Shown here in pieces: positions 49,101-59,591 of a DNA stretch of 64,000 nucleotides. The notes under the pieces were generated by a model. The model made no database searches, was not told the origin of the DNA, and worked only from the letters and a program-made list of their open reading frames with translations. Location: positions 26,233,281-26,297,280 of the forward strand of contig JAFMSR010000013.1 in the NCBI GenBank assembly GCA_022818135.1. Direction: 5' to 3'. Each line of letters opens with the position of its first letter. Position 1 is the stretch's first letter. The stretch comes from Saxidomus purpurata. Taxonomy: Eukaryota > Mollusca > Bivalvia > Venerida > Veneridae. The position numbers and the translations under genes are program-made.

Positions 49101-52100
49101 TTGTCAAGGAAAATCTAACAGAGGTTACTGTGACCTTGACCTATGACCTCAGTAGCAATAGGGAGCATCTACATGTTACAGGGAACCTTCTGAGCAACTT
49201 AAATATAGGTTGAATTAGAACTGTGACCTGTAGAGCATTATCAAGGAAAATCTATTGGAGGTCACTGTGACCTCAACCTCTGACCCACTGACCCTTAAAA
49301 TCAGATCATCTACATGTTGCAGGGAAGCTTATGAGCAAGTTTGATAATGTTTAATGAAAATTGTGACCTGCAGAATACTGTAAAGTAAATGCTATCGGCG
49401 GTCACTGTGACCTTGACCTATGACCCACTGACCCCAAAAACATAAGGGAACATCTACAAGTTGCAGGGATCCTTATCAGGAAGTTTCATCAAAGTCGAGC
49501 ATTAGTAACTGTAGAGCATTATCAAGGAGAAGTTTACGGACGACAAACCACCATGGCATATGCTCTGCTGGACTTTGTCCAGTAGAGCTGAAAGTGACAC
49601 CTTAAATTTATTGGAAAGCAGCAACAAGGGATGATCTCAACTCTTTACAGCTTATTGATAGACATTTATTTTGCATCTCAAAAATCATAAATTTATTCAT
49701 CTTTCCAAGTAACCTGTAACATACCTGAGCTTGTGGTACTGTATATCCTGCTTCTGGAGAAGCAAACACTGCCATGCCATTCTGGTATGTATATGGAACA
49801 CCATTTGTAAACATCACAGCCCCTGGCGACACCGGAGATTCTGAAAAGTTTAATTTGCACACGTCATATATATATATATACACCTGCTTAAGAGCTCGAA
49901 ACAGACTGGATTTAGAATATTTAAAGCCACAGTTAGAACAGAAGCAGCAGAAAACTCAACACACTTGACAAACTTAAAGCAAAAAAGCCTATCTGCACAC
50001 TTAAAGCAGCCAACAAAGATAAAGCCAAAGAAAACCATAGAAAGCTTTGTAGCTTACCCTTTTTAATACAGACTAACAATTAACCGGATTCAAACTGTTT
50101 ACTTGTATTTAAATTGAAATTCTTATGTTCAAGAGATGCTTTTTCTAAAAAAAATAGCTTGCCCTTTACTTGTACATGCAACAGTTTTGAGCATCACTGC
50201 ACAACACTTCTTTCACCACAGAACAACACAGTTACATGTGTATTAAATATGATTAATGTAAGCAACAGGGTCAATACATCCTCCAAACCTGCAACTTTCT
50301 ATAAATGGCACTTCTTTTAACCATCTTAACAGACTTTGACAATTGGGCAATTTTGGGTGGTGAATCAAAATGTTTCACTGAAACAACTTGAGTGTATGCT
50401 TGGTTAAAATCAGAAAACAAGAGGGCCCATCTCCTATATCACTCACCTGGCTACCATTGGCAATTATACAAGATTAACACAATGTTACATGAGAAAAATC
50501 TTAACTGAAGCCTTGTGGTTTCAGAGAAGATGATTTAAGTTTTTGCTAAAGAACCCTATAGATGTAAAATCAGATGACCCGTTAATCTTGTTACATGCCA
50601 TATATCTAAGCTGTACGCCTTGTGGTTTAAGAAAAGATTTTTTTAAAGTTTTTCCTATAGAAGTCTATGTAAAATCAAGTGACCCCAGGGTAGGGTCATT
50701 TTGATCCATAGGTCATGATTTGAACAATCTTGGTAACTTTTCAAGGACCAAAATGGCATTTGTATCGCCTTTTGGTAGACAAATTGCACAAAAAAACGGG
50801 CATATGTATTGTGGTAGTATTTTGTTTTCTGTAGCTGTTGCCGGAACAGTCACCGAGTTAGACTGCACTTTTGCAGATAATTGACCAAAACTTAAAACAT
50901 AAATTTAGAACAGTATTGTAATGCCAGAGCCTTCATCCTGTTTTGTTATCCAATCCACAAAGTGGAAGGCATTAAAATCCTTCTATCCCGAAATCTTGAG
51001 TCTTTTTTTCTTTCGTCAAACATTTCCAAAGAACAACAACTACGTATAGACAATGACGGTTGAACACCACTTATTAATATAACTTGCCAGACAGAGTTGT
51101 CATTCCTTCTACTCATTCTGACACGAGTTTTCAACGGCTTGCAAAGCCACTTTTTATCATCTTTTAGAAGGGTAGTTAGTTTGTTTGCTCTTTCTTTGAA
51201 ATTCAAGCAATTTTCCAGGCCTGGAAAATGAAATGAATTAATCAAAGACTTTCCCCATTTTCCAGGAAGCATAGGAACCCTGTATATGCCTAATATCCAA
51301 GCTCTAGGACTTGTTGTTTCAGAAAAGATTTTTAAAGTTTTCCGTATACAAGGATATGTGAAATCACATTTCCCAGCCCCAGGTGGAGTCCGTTTTGACC
51401 CAGCAGTCACAAATTGAACAATCTTGGTAGAGGTCCACTTGGCAATGCTATGTGCTAAACAAGGCAGTCCTAAAAAGAGTTGTATCCCCTGCCACAAGTA
51501 AGAACAAAAACAGTAGAGATCGCCTACTCAGCAAGACCAATCATCCTATGAAGTTTCGAGACTCTGGGTGATGCAAATCTCAAGACATTTAGTGGAAAAG
51601 ATTTTCAAGTTTGGGTCACTATGACCTTGACCCACTGACCAAAAGACAGTGAGGAAAGACAAACCACCCTATGAAGTTTGAAGACTGTGGGTAATAAAGA
51701 TCTCAAGAGACTGAGCGGAAAAGGGTCACTGTGACCGTGACCTTAGACCCCAAAAACATACAGATCATCTGTACTGTTGTAGGCAACCTTCTGAGCAAGT
51801 TTGATAAAAGTTGAAAATGAAAATTGTGACATGTAGAGTGTTATCAAGGAAAATCTATCAGGTCACTGTGACCTTAACTTGTATTACATGTACATGATGA
51901 TAGACTGAGGGAGGGACTACAGATAAACCATCATGGCACAAGACTTTGTTCAGTAGAGCTAATGATAAAACCACCTGTTCAACATAGTATTTTCATTCAA
52001 ACTGAATCACATTTAAGGCGTTAAATTGAATACAATTCATGCAATATATCTGTTCATGCTGCTGCTGCTATGCATTACTTTGATGATACACTCTTTCTAT

Positions 52101-55100
52101 ATATTGTCAAGTACGTTTTTAATAAAATATACTTATTTCATAAAATATGCAAGACAAACTTGAAATAACATGCAATATTTATTTACTAAAGACCTTATTT
52201 AATGATTTTAAGATTGTAAAATTCTATAGATTCTTGAAAAACAAAGAGGCTTACCAAATGCCCTTGGCAAAACTTGCTGCAAATGAAATGGGAAACAACT
52301 TTGTTAGAAGAACATTAAAATACATGCACAAACCAAAATGCTCTAAATGAGCAAGATGTAATTTGACTTTGCACAATCTTCAATTACATCTTTTACCTTA
52401 CCTCAAAACAAGTCAGCAATCTGCATTCAACCAATAGTAACAAAAACATTCAAGTGACAGTAATAGGAACAGGTTTCTTTCCAAATGGAATTATGCTGTA
52501 TTGTTTGTTAAAAGCAACTACCTTGAAAGTTTGTGTATGTGTATTTTCTTTCGACCAAAATGAACTGCAGATTGCCATAAATAAAGATCCACATCTTTGA
52601 ACAAGCAGAGCTTGCCACTGTTGCTGATCCCGAAACCAGTGATATGTTGGTCCTAATGGGCCCTGAAAAGTGCTTTTTTTATATGGGAAGTGTTATCTCC
52701 CATTTACTTCAAAGATGTGCATCTTTAGCATGAACTTTGTTTCCATTTCAATACATCTCTCTGAAACTCCAGCAAATTTGTTGGAAATGTATGGAACTTG
52801 CTTAACCCTTAATATGATTTCCTCTATCTGAGACATCCCTTACACAAGTACAAACATGACTCTATATTTACTTTGTAAATATTCATAATGTCTAAATCTT
52901 GTTTTAATAACCAAGCACCAAATATAGTGTTGCAAGGGGTTCTTAACATTTTTGAATGCCAGGACTTTAACTAGGACCTTAAGAAAGACAAGAAATGGAA
53001 ACTTGAAAATGATTACAGTAATAGACAATGGTTATCTGTAACAAAGGGAAATGCATTTAATTTATTCAAGTTACTTCAACAACTGAACTTGTACAAATTT
53101 AAAGACATTTTGTACTTCTTACATGGAAATCGACACTATTATTTCTTTTATTTTGCACTGGTACAATGAAAATTGCTACAAAAGGTAAAGTTTAAATTTG
53201 AAAATGTATTCCCCTACCAGTTTGGAGCAATCTATAAAGAGAAGTGTATAAATTTAGGAGGTATGTATGTGTGCATCAACATACAAGACAAAAGTGTGAC
53301 ACATCCTTATAGTAGAGGTAGCAATTGTGGGATAAAATTCAGACATGAAGCCATTAGATGAACAGTATCATGTTTCATTAAAATCTTTCAACAGATCGGG
53401 ATTTAGTCAACGACTTTTGACCCCAGGAGTGACCTTCAACCTGATCATCATGGCGAGACATCTGACCAAATTTTGATGAAAATCCTTCAACAGGTCAAGA
53501 TAGTGCAAGGTAACCTCTGACCAAGTGTGAGCTTGACCTTGAACCAAGCCTGGTTGTGCATCACACATCTTTGGGGAATGGGTGACAACTGTATGATGTT
53601 ACCTCTAAATCAGTCTATGCATGAAAAAGGGTCAGCCTGGACACAAAGTACTGGTATATAACCCTCCATCAAAGTTGTAGCTCTGACCTTTGAGGAAGCC
53701 ACCTATATGTTGTACATTACAAACCCTTGTGTTATAGACAACAACTGTGAGAAGTTGTTTGAAAATTAGTTCACACACATATAAAAGTTACAGGGCAGAA
53801 AGTGCAGCCAGATGGAACCAAGCAAACCTATATTCCCCATTGACCTTTGATATGTCAAGAACTGGAAATAAGCCAACAGTAAATTAAATTTTTGCAGTCA
53901 TCATTTTCTATTTAGAGTCTGCTGCAGTTTTCATGTTGGTTAACATGTTGTTATGTTCTTCTTATGTCACCCCTCTCCAGCAACAGCTGATTTTAATACT
54001 CCCTTAGTATGAACCTTTCCCAGACAATACTGTAAATGGGAATTATATGGAGGACAATAATTATTGTTGGTTTCGGTGTAATATCACAATATGTTTTCAC
54101 AGAGTGTGTACCAAAAGCGATATTTTCATGAGCTGCTCGGCCACAAGACTTACCGCTGACTGCAAGTAATCCTTACAGCTCACCCTAGCACCTCGTGTTA
54201 AATCTAAATTTAGATTTTATATTTTTGCCAAGATTTTTCTATCGATGCCCCAGAGAACTAACAAGCTGCTTTGATTCCAGAAAGAAGTACTATCTCAATT
54301 CTCAAGAGTATAACTGAACAAGTTTATGCTATCAAACAAGAATAAATGCATAAGAGTAAACTAAATATTAACATCTTGGGCATAACAGGGGTTCAAGCTT
54401 TGTTATCTCTGGTAACAAGTAATTTGCAACACTTATTACTAGAAGTTTCAACTTTCTATTACTTTTGTCTACTACAACTACTGCAGATTGCTTTGAATTT
54501 GCTTTCATTTTCTCTAATACTGCCAAATTTACGAGGACCTGATTCAAATCCACACAAAATACTAGCTTACCAGCCATCTGAAATCCAGCTATATCCAAAA
54601 ACTATTCCATGTTATTTTGTCTCTATGTTCAATTTCAACTGGTATTTCTGGACTACCAAAGTTTCAATAAACTTGTATTTGAATGATAAAATAATTTAGT
54701 TTGATTATGAAGCCAGCTTCATTAGCTTACTGAATCATTTAAACATCTGAATCACTCTCGAACACTCGTTACAGATGTTATCAAGTTCTATTCAATAAAT
54801 TTTATCTCAAGTTCTTGTTTCATTTTACTTACTATTCTCTAAGTATGTTCTTTATAATTTAATTATTCTATACTAGCTACCTTTCTCCTTCTTCATTTAA
54901 TTCAACCCTTCCAATATCTGCGATAAAGTATGTAAAGAATGTGCGTCGTGATTTACAAATAATTCAAAACATAACTTATTTTCAAAATTATGGCAAAAAA
55001 AACAAGAGGGCCAAGATGGCCCTATATCGCTCACCTTGGTACAAGTCCACTTGCCTGGTGGAAGATCACTAGATAATGTTATATACCAAATAAGTTTTCC

Positions 55101-58100
55101 TATATACGCCTTTGTAAAACAAATGATACCCCCCCCCCCCCCCCCCCCCCTGGCAAGGTCAATTTTGACCCCAGGGGCATAATTTGAACAAACTTCGAAG
55201 AGGTCTACTAGGCAATGCTACATGCCAATTATCTAAGCTCTAGGCCTTGTGGTTTCAGAGAAAAAGATTTTAGTCCCTATAAGCCTATGTAAAACTATAG
55301 ACCCCTGGTGGGGGGGGGTCACTTTTGACCGGGGGTCATGTTGAACAATCTTGGTGGTGGTCACTAGCCAATGCTACATGCCAAATATCTAAGCTCTAGG
55401 CCTTGTGGTTTCAAAGAAGAAGATTTTTAAAGTTTTTACTATATATGTAAAACTAAGTGACCCCCCCGTGCGGGGTCAATTTTGATCCGAGGGTCATAAT
55501 TTGAACAATCTTGGTAGAGGTCCACTAGCCAATGCTACATGCCAAATATCTAAGCTCTAGGCCTTGTGGTTCCAGAGAAGAAGATTTTTAAAGTTTTTCC
55601 TACATAAGCCTATGTAAAACAAGTGACCACCCGTGCGGGGTCAATTTTGATCCGGGGCTCATAATTTGAACAATTTGGTAGAGGTCCACTAGCCAATGCT
55701 ACATGCCAAATATCTAAGCTCTAGGCTCTAGGCCTTGTGGTTTCAGAGAAGAAGATTTTTAAAGTTTTCCCTATATATTCCTATGCAAAACTAAGTGACC
55801 ACCCCCGCAGGGTCAATTTTGACCCGGGGGTCATAATCTGAACGGTCTTGGTAGAGGTCCACTAGACAATGCTACATGCCGAATATCTAAGTTCTAGGCC
55901 TTGTGGTTTCAGAGAAGAAGATTTTTAAAGTTTTTCCTATTTGTTGCCATAGCAACCAGAGTTCTGCATGGAATGGAATTCTTTGAACAATTTTGGTAGA
56001 GCTTCATGCAAGGAACATTCCTGCATAGTTTTATCAACATTGGCCTAGAGGTTTCAGAGGAGATGTCATTTGAATCAAAATGTTGACGGACGACGCAAGA
56101 CAGACAATCATCGATCAGAAAAGCTCACCCTGGCATAGCCAGGTGAGCTAAAAAAAACAACCTAAGAATCATTGAACTGGAAAATGCAGACAATATGCAC
56201 AACTAGGCTTGGCACTGATCAGTCATGTCAAGCTTGGTTGAAATCTGCCTAAAGATACAAGAGTTGCGCAGCAGACAATATTGGGGTTCAAGGAAAAGGA
56301 CAATAACTCGGCTAAGAATCAATGAACCAAATATTGTCAAAGGTTACACAAATCTTTTTTTTTTTGGTACTAAATTTGTACCAAGTTTCAGTAAAATCCA
56401 TTAAGGTGTGTAGGAATTGCAATGACAAATTTTGTAACCAGAACAAACATACCCAGACGGAAACCTGCTGCATTAAAACCTTCGGAAATTCACTTCCAAG
56501 AAGGAAAATCGCAAAAAAAGACCCAGCAAATTCAAAGCAATTATTTTACAGTACCTTAAATCCCTATCCCCACTCTCTTTCGATCCAATTACCTAAACTG
56601 AAAGTGATGTTTTTTTCTGAAACACCCAGAATTTTGGACATTCCAAATTGCAAAGCTCTTTTAAAAGCTTAATGTACATTTTTGAAGTATTGTATGGCAA
56701 AGCTTGATTTTTAAGAAAGTTTTATTGGCAATCTTTAAATAAATTAACAAAGCTTGAACCACGAAATGACATGCTCTGCAAATATAACAAGTCTTGGAAC
56801 AAATTTCCTCTGAATTTATCTGCAAACAGATGACAACTCAAACAAAATCTGTCCCAAGAGACAAGTGCCATGAAACATATTTATTTTAGTAACAAACTCT
56901 TGCCCAAGAATGTACAACTTGTAACATAATCCATTGTAGTTACTCCCACTCAAAATTAACAAATGGCGTTAAAATGTTAAATATCCAAAACAAATTAGTT
57001 TGTGCATAAATACGACTAACTTGGAGAAAATTGAAAACTGGTCAATCAACAGAACCTGCCAAATTCTCAGCACATTGACAAACTTGGGTGTGGAAATCCT
57101 ACTCAAATTGACCAAACTTCACATAGCAAAAACAATCTTGTACAAACCTGCTTTCTAATTGCTGGTCCTATATTGAGTTTCCGGTCTCTGAACACAAGAT
57201 TGTCAGACTGAAAGGGATAAACATTTTGTAGCGTATGTAGACTAGACAAAATGAAACAAATCTATAATCCTAAAGTGCAGATGCACAGTCTGTACTCTCT
57301 GCAAACTTAACATGAACAAATGTGCCCAATTTATTATTGGCTACCCTTTGATGTTTCTTAGGCAGTTTTAATTCAAAACCTGGTAATATTCTTTTTCTGG
57401 AGTCTTTTCACAACATAAAAATGATGCCAAACTTTTCCCTTTCCTCAGCTATAAAACTGGGGCACGTCGTTACTACTTTCAAGTTTCAATGGTCACTCAC
57501 TGCAGGGATTTCCCAGACTCATGTTTTCTGCGATTTAGACTCCAAGGAATCATATTTACCAATCATCACAAGTGCTTTTGACTCGCAAAAACTGGATTTG
57601 TGCACAATGGTTCTTTATTCTCTGAATGTTGTTTGGGTAACAAGACTAGTGCACTCTTCAATTCGCTTGATTTTTATCGAAATTCTGCAATTCTAAATAC
57701 TTTGCAAGACATGACGAAACAAACAATACGGAATTTACTGTGCTGCAAACAACTTTCGCCAAATTCTAACAGGGCTGACACAAATATGACCACTACAAAA
57801 TCATCAACATGTTAATTCACGGGATTCAACAGGGAGAAAAATTATCAAGCTTTAACCAGAATGACCGAGATAACATTTTTAATATCGCCTGGGAACCCTA
57901 AACAAGAGGGCCAAGATGGCCCTTTATCCCTCATCAAAGTACATATAACCTACTTGCGAGTTGTGACCCAAATGTGAACAAAATTAAACCTTAAAGCTAT
58001 CTATCATTAACACAAACATTCTGTTCCACCTTGACAAAACAAACAGTCTGACCAATCTTCAGGATGATTGCCTTCTACAGTATCAACAAGGTTTCCTTGG

Positions 58101-58921
58101 AATTGACCTGATGACCTAGTTTAATTCCCAGGTAATTCACATTCTGTCTTGACCTAGAAATCATCAAGACAAGCACTTTGGCAACATTTCAGGACAATTG
58201 GGAAAATGTGGCCTCCAGACTGTTAACAAGGTTTTTATTTGATTTTGTTCAAGTGACCTAGTTCTTGGTCCAAGTGAACAAGTTTCAAACTTGACCTATA
58301 AATCATTGGGACAAAAACTTTTGACAAATTTTCTAGATGTTGCCTCTACAGTACCAACAATGTTTTCCTTTAATTTGACTATATGACCTAGTTATTGACC
58401 CCAGGTGAGCCAGATTCAAAACTTAACCTAGATGAAGGATAGGATTTGAGAGGTAACTGTGCACATAAGAAATGGCAGGCCCTTAAAGTTGGGGACTCCA
58501 TACTTTACTTTATACATCCATAAAAATTCTGACTTTGGCTTTGTACAGAATTCATATAGGATTAACAAGATGGAAAAAACATACAATGTTACATGGTGCT
58601 ATGCTGAAATGTGGTGTAAACTAGTAGGGCAGTAACTTAGGGAGTGCAATGGATAGTCCTAGCGGTTACACTTTAGCATCAAGCTTGGACTAGATATCAC
58701 GTCAATATGTATGGAGTATGTATAAACCCTATTGGAGATAGATAGCAGACAACACTACCTCAGCCAAAAATGTTGTAATAAGAACAAAGTAAAACTAGCA
58801 TCACTGTGTTAAATTACTTAGAAGAATAAGACAAAAAAAATGGACACTCACTTCTACACTCACCTCCTTTTTGATTATCCGGTCAGCATCTTCTTGGTTT
58901 TCGAATGTAATGAAGCCATAC
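39677..58921 (-). CDS. BOLL: BOULE (DAZ-family) RNA-binding protein, last eight coding exons
   Basis: Exons on the minus strand: 58921-58864, 57207-57148, 52276-52255, 49840-49725, 47304-47206, 45591-45517, 45110-44964 and 40150-39677. All phases join; 349 residues plus stop. The first two exons are the second half of an RRM (YGFITFENQEDADRI, with RNP1 aromatics, and LNIGPAIRKQ, a hallmark of BOULE). The third and fourth give QVLPRAFESPVSPG and PYTYQNGMAVFASPE, parallel to human BOULE QVGIPRSS and PYTYHNGVAYFHTPE. The rest is Gln/Tyr/Ala/Pro-rich, with a run of seven Ala and GQWRYMTQ (human GQWQWSVPQ). A 157-residue last exon is longer than the vertebrate tail. BOULE binds 3' UTRs of meiotic transcripts and promotes translation in germ cells. 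The first RRM exons lie beyond 64,000. Confidence 0.92.
40814..40900 (+). repeat. 29-bp tandem repeat, three copies
   Basis: AACTTGGTCTTGGCTTGTAT followed by TTTACAA repeats three times almost without change, in the last BOLL intron. The near identity suggests recent expansion. Confidence 0.92.
42004..43470 (+). mobile_element. Tandem-core element, family A, intact copy
   Basis: Left end ACTAGAGCTATCAC then TAATACCCCCAAAA. The core has about nine units of 143-147 bp (GAATTCCAACCAGTAGTTTT, GTTATGCTCCGGACAAGG, CACTTCCTCT). A GACC microsatellite follows at 43375-43424, and the right end is a hairpin TATACCCCCC...CGTTTTGGGGGTATA at 43439-43469. This layout fits Helentron-associated non-autonomous (HINE, pearl-like) elements. 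It lies in the last BOLL intron. Confidence 0.8.
43475..44124 (+). mobile_element. Tandem-core element, family B, copy 3
   Basis: Starts GACAAGGGACAAAGTGGCCC and GTTCACC, ends AGCTGGAGCATACATGCTCA with GAGCTAAAAATG. It begins five bases after the family A hairpin. The core is strongly decayed. Confidence 0.6.
44964..45110 (-). CDS. BOLL: BOLL exon f
   Basis: Forty-nine codons, phase 0 on both sides. Starts SPTTALTATANPYMIAMQ and ends ILDGTAGVE before GTAATG. The donor lacks the usual AAGT but fits the frame. Confidence 0.85.
45517..45591 (-). CDS. BOLL: BOLL exon e (poly-Ala and GQW motif)
   Basis: Twenty-five codons, phase 0 on both sides: STAAAAAAATAGQWRYMTQ. Seven Ala in a row are encoded by GCA/GCG/GCT codons. 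Confidence 0.9.
45748..46423 (+). repeat. Fragments of family B in a BOLL intron
   Basis: TTTCCTATACAAGCCCATGT, GGTCATGATTTGAACAAC and, after about 350 unrelated bases, ATGCCACATGCCAAATATCT with a decayed right end. The rest of intron 45592-47205 shows nothing else. Confidence 0.55.
47206..47304 (-). CDS. BOLL: BOLL exon d
   Basis: Thirty-three codons, phase 0 on both sides, rich in Gln, Tyr, Pro and Ala (VPQTAPVYVQPQYAAYQVPA). It corresponds to the low-complexity region after the DAZ motif. Confidence 0.9.
47955..49590 (+). mobile_element. Tandem-core element, family C, in a BOLL intron
   Basis: About three units with GACCTAGTTTTGACCC-like words are followed by about eight units of 130-150 bp marked by ATCTACATGTTGCAGGGAA and GTGACCTGTAGAGCATTATC. 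Each second unit carries GTCACTGTGACCTTGACC. The right end is a hairpin GCTCTGCTGGAC, TTTG, TCCAGTAGAGCT-like (49562-49589). The left end is not clear. Confidence 0.68.
49725..49840 (-). CDS. BOLL: BOLL exon c (DAZ-like motif)
   Basis: Begins with two bases of a split Glu codon and ends in phase 0 before GTATGT. VPYTYQNGMAVFASPEAGY is the single DAZ-like motif of a BOULE protein. Confidence 0.93.
50416..51965 (+). mobile_element. Family B copy 4 joined to a family C tail
   Basis: Starts AACAAGAGGGCCCATCTCCT and ACTCACCTGGCTACC. Family B core words are broken at about 50,735-51,240 by a segment that begins AACTTTTCAAGGACC and ends TTTTCCAGGCCTGG, like a decayed relative of the element at 61784. 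From about 51,500 the core is family C and ends CTTTGTTCAGTAGAGCTAA. Confidence 0.55.
52255..52276 (-). CDS. BOLL: BOLL microexon (22 nt)
   Basis: The acceptor TTTCATTTGCAG, then 22 bases encoding QVLPRAF plus one base, then donor GTAAGC. Exon b ends in phase 0 and exon c needs one leading base, so 3n+1 bases are required between them. This exon supplies them and makes the Glu of ESPVSPG. The encoded QVxxPR matches the same place in human BOULE. Confidence 0.85.
52277..57147 (-). other. BOLL intron between exon b and the microexon
   Basis: No further exon is needed for the frame. Contains decayed GGTCA-type core fragments (53,370-53,900), a family B element (55001-56157) and an AT-rich remainder without recognisable content. 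Confidence 0.6.
55001..56157 (+). mobile_element. Tandem-core element, family B, copy 5 (complete)
   Basis: Left end AACAAGAGGGCCAAGATGGC with the palindrome AGGGCCAAGATGGCCCT, then CGCTCACCTTGG. It has five or six units of 160-170 bp, a run of about 22 C near 55,130, and the right hairpin GCTCACCCTGGCATAGCCAG then GTGAGCTAAAAAAA. It is a good reference copy for the family. Confidence 0.82.
57148..57207 (-). CDS. BOLL: BOLL exon b (RRM, last strand)
   Basis: Twenty codons, SDNLVFRDRKLNIGPAIRKQ, ending in phase 0 at CAG|GTTTGT. The RKLNIGPAIRKQ segment is almost identical across BOULE and DAZL proteins. Confidence 0.95.
57901..58440 (+). repeat. Family B-type left end with a GGTCA-type core
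   Basis: AACAAGAGGGCCAAGATGGC is followed not by the usual core but by units with GACCTAGTTTTTGACCC-like words and ATCATCAAGACAAGCACTTT. No right hairpin. The left end and core are therefore combined differently from copy 5. Confidence 0.6.
58864..58921 (-). CDS. BOLL: BOLL exon a (RRM, RNP1 end)
   Basis: The acceptor is TTGCAG, then G completes a Gly codon, and YGFITFENQEDADRIIKKE follows. The donor is GAG|GTGAGT. The upstream exon should end with the K-G of SKG. Confidence 0.92.
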
Positions 58922-59119
58922 CTGCAAATTCAAAGCGTTTGAAACATTTCTGATCGACAGTTTGAAGTGAAATGCAAACTATACTATCCCTTAACAATAG
59001 TCATTAAAAGGAGAAAAGTCATTAAAGGAGAAAAGGACAAGTCCTAGTAAGGTTATTTCCTCTTAAATTGGGAAACTGAATGCATGTTTTAGGTAAATAG
59101 GGAGATTTCAATTACCCGA

Positions 59120-59514
59120 CAGGGCTCGTTTGGCAAAATTTGGGGCCGAATATCGGCCCCATTCCCCCCTTAAAAGTGTTTTTTTCCCCCTTTTGCCCAA
59201 AAATTCCCCCTCGAAAAAAAAATTATTTGAGAGCCGATACCGGGTACCGTAACCGGCGTTTAGTACTACCGCGGTCCGTTTTGGACAGTTTATAGCGTCA
59301 GCGTAGTATTTCCGGTGCAAAATGTCGCACAATTCCCGGTCGTATCGAAAAAAAATTGACAGTAAAAAGTGGATATGATATTTGATAGTGTTTTTTCTTT
59401 ACATTTTTGATATGACGAAAATTCCCCTTTCAAAGAAAATTATTTGAAAATCATGCAAAATTCCCCCCTGATATGGACCCTGGCCCTAGTCTCAAAAGGC
59501 TAACGAGAGCCCTG
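59120..59514. mobile_element. hAT-like inverted-repeat element (395 bp)
   Basis: Ends CAGGGCTC with TCGTT close behind on both sides, with a small indel between arms. The flanks CCCGA and CCTGA may be a 5-bp duplication with one change. The interior has GGGGCCG/CGGCCCC and two runs of AATTCCCCC-like words. It is more GC-rich than its surroundings. Confidence 0.6.
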
Positions 59515-59591
59515 CCTGAACATTACCTCTCTTAGAATGTTGAAATGATTTGTTCATTGCATAGCTTCCTATTCATCTTCTATATATTTCA

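Noticed and set aside
50946..51497. 183-codon open frame on the minus strand
   Set aside because: It lies across family B repeat and an inserted decayed element. The residues fit no known domain, and it has no splice or codon support.
59108..59332. 74-codon minus-strand frame
   Set aside because: It lies almost wholly within an inverted-repeat element, is low complexity and has no homology I can recognise.
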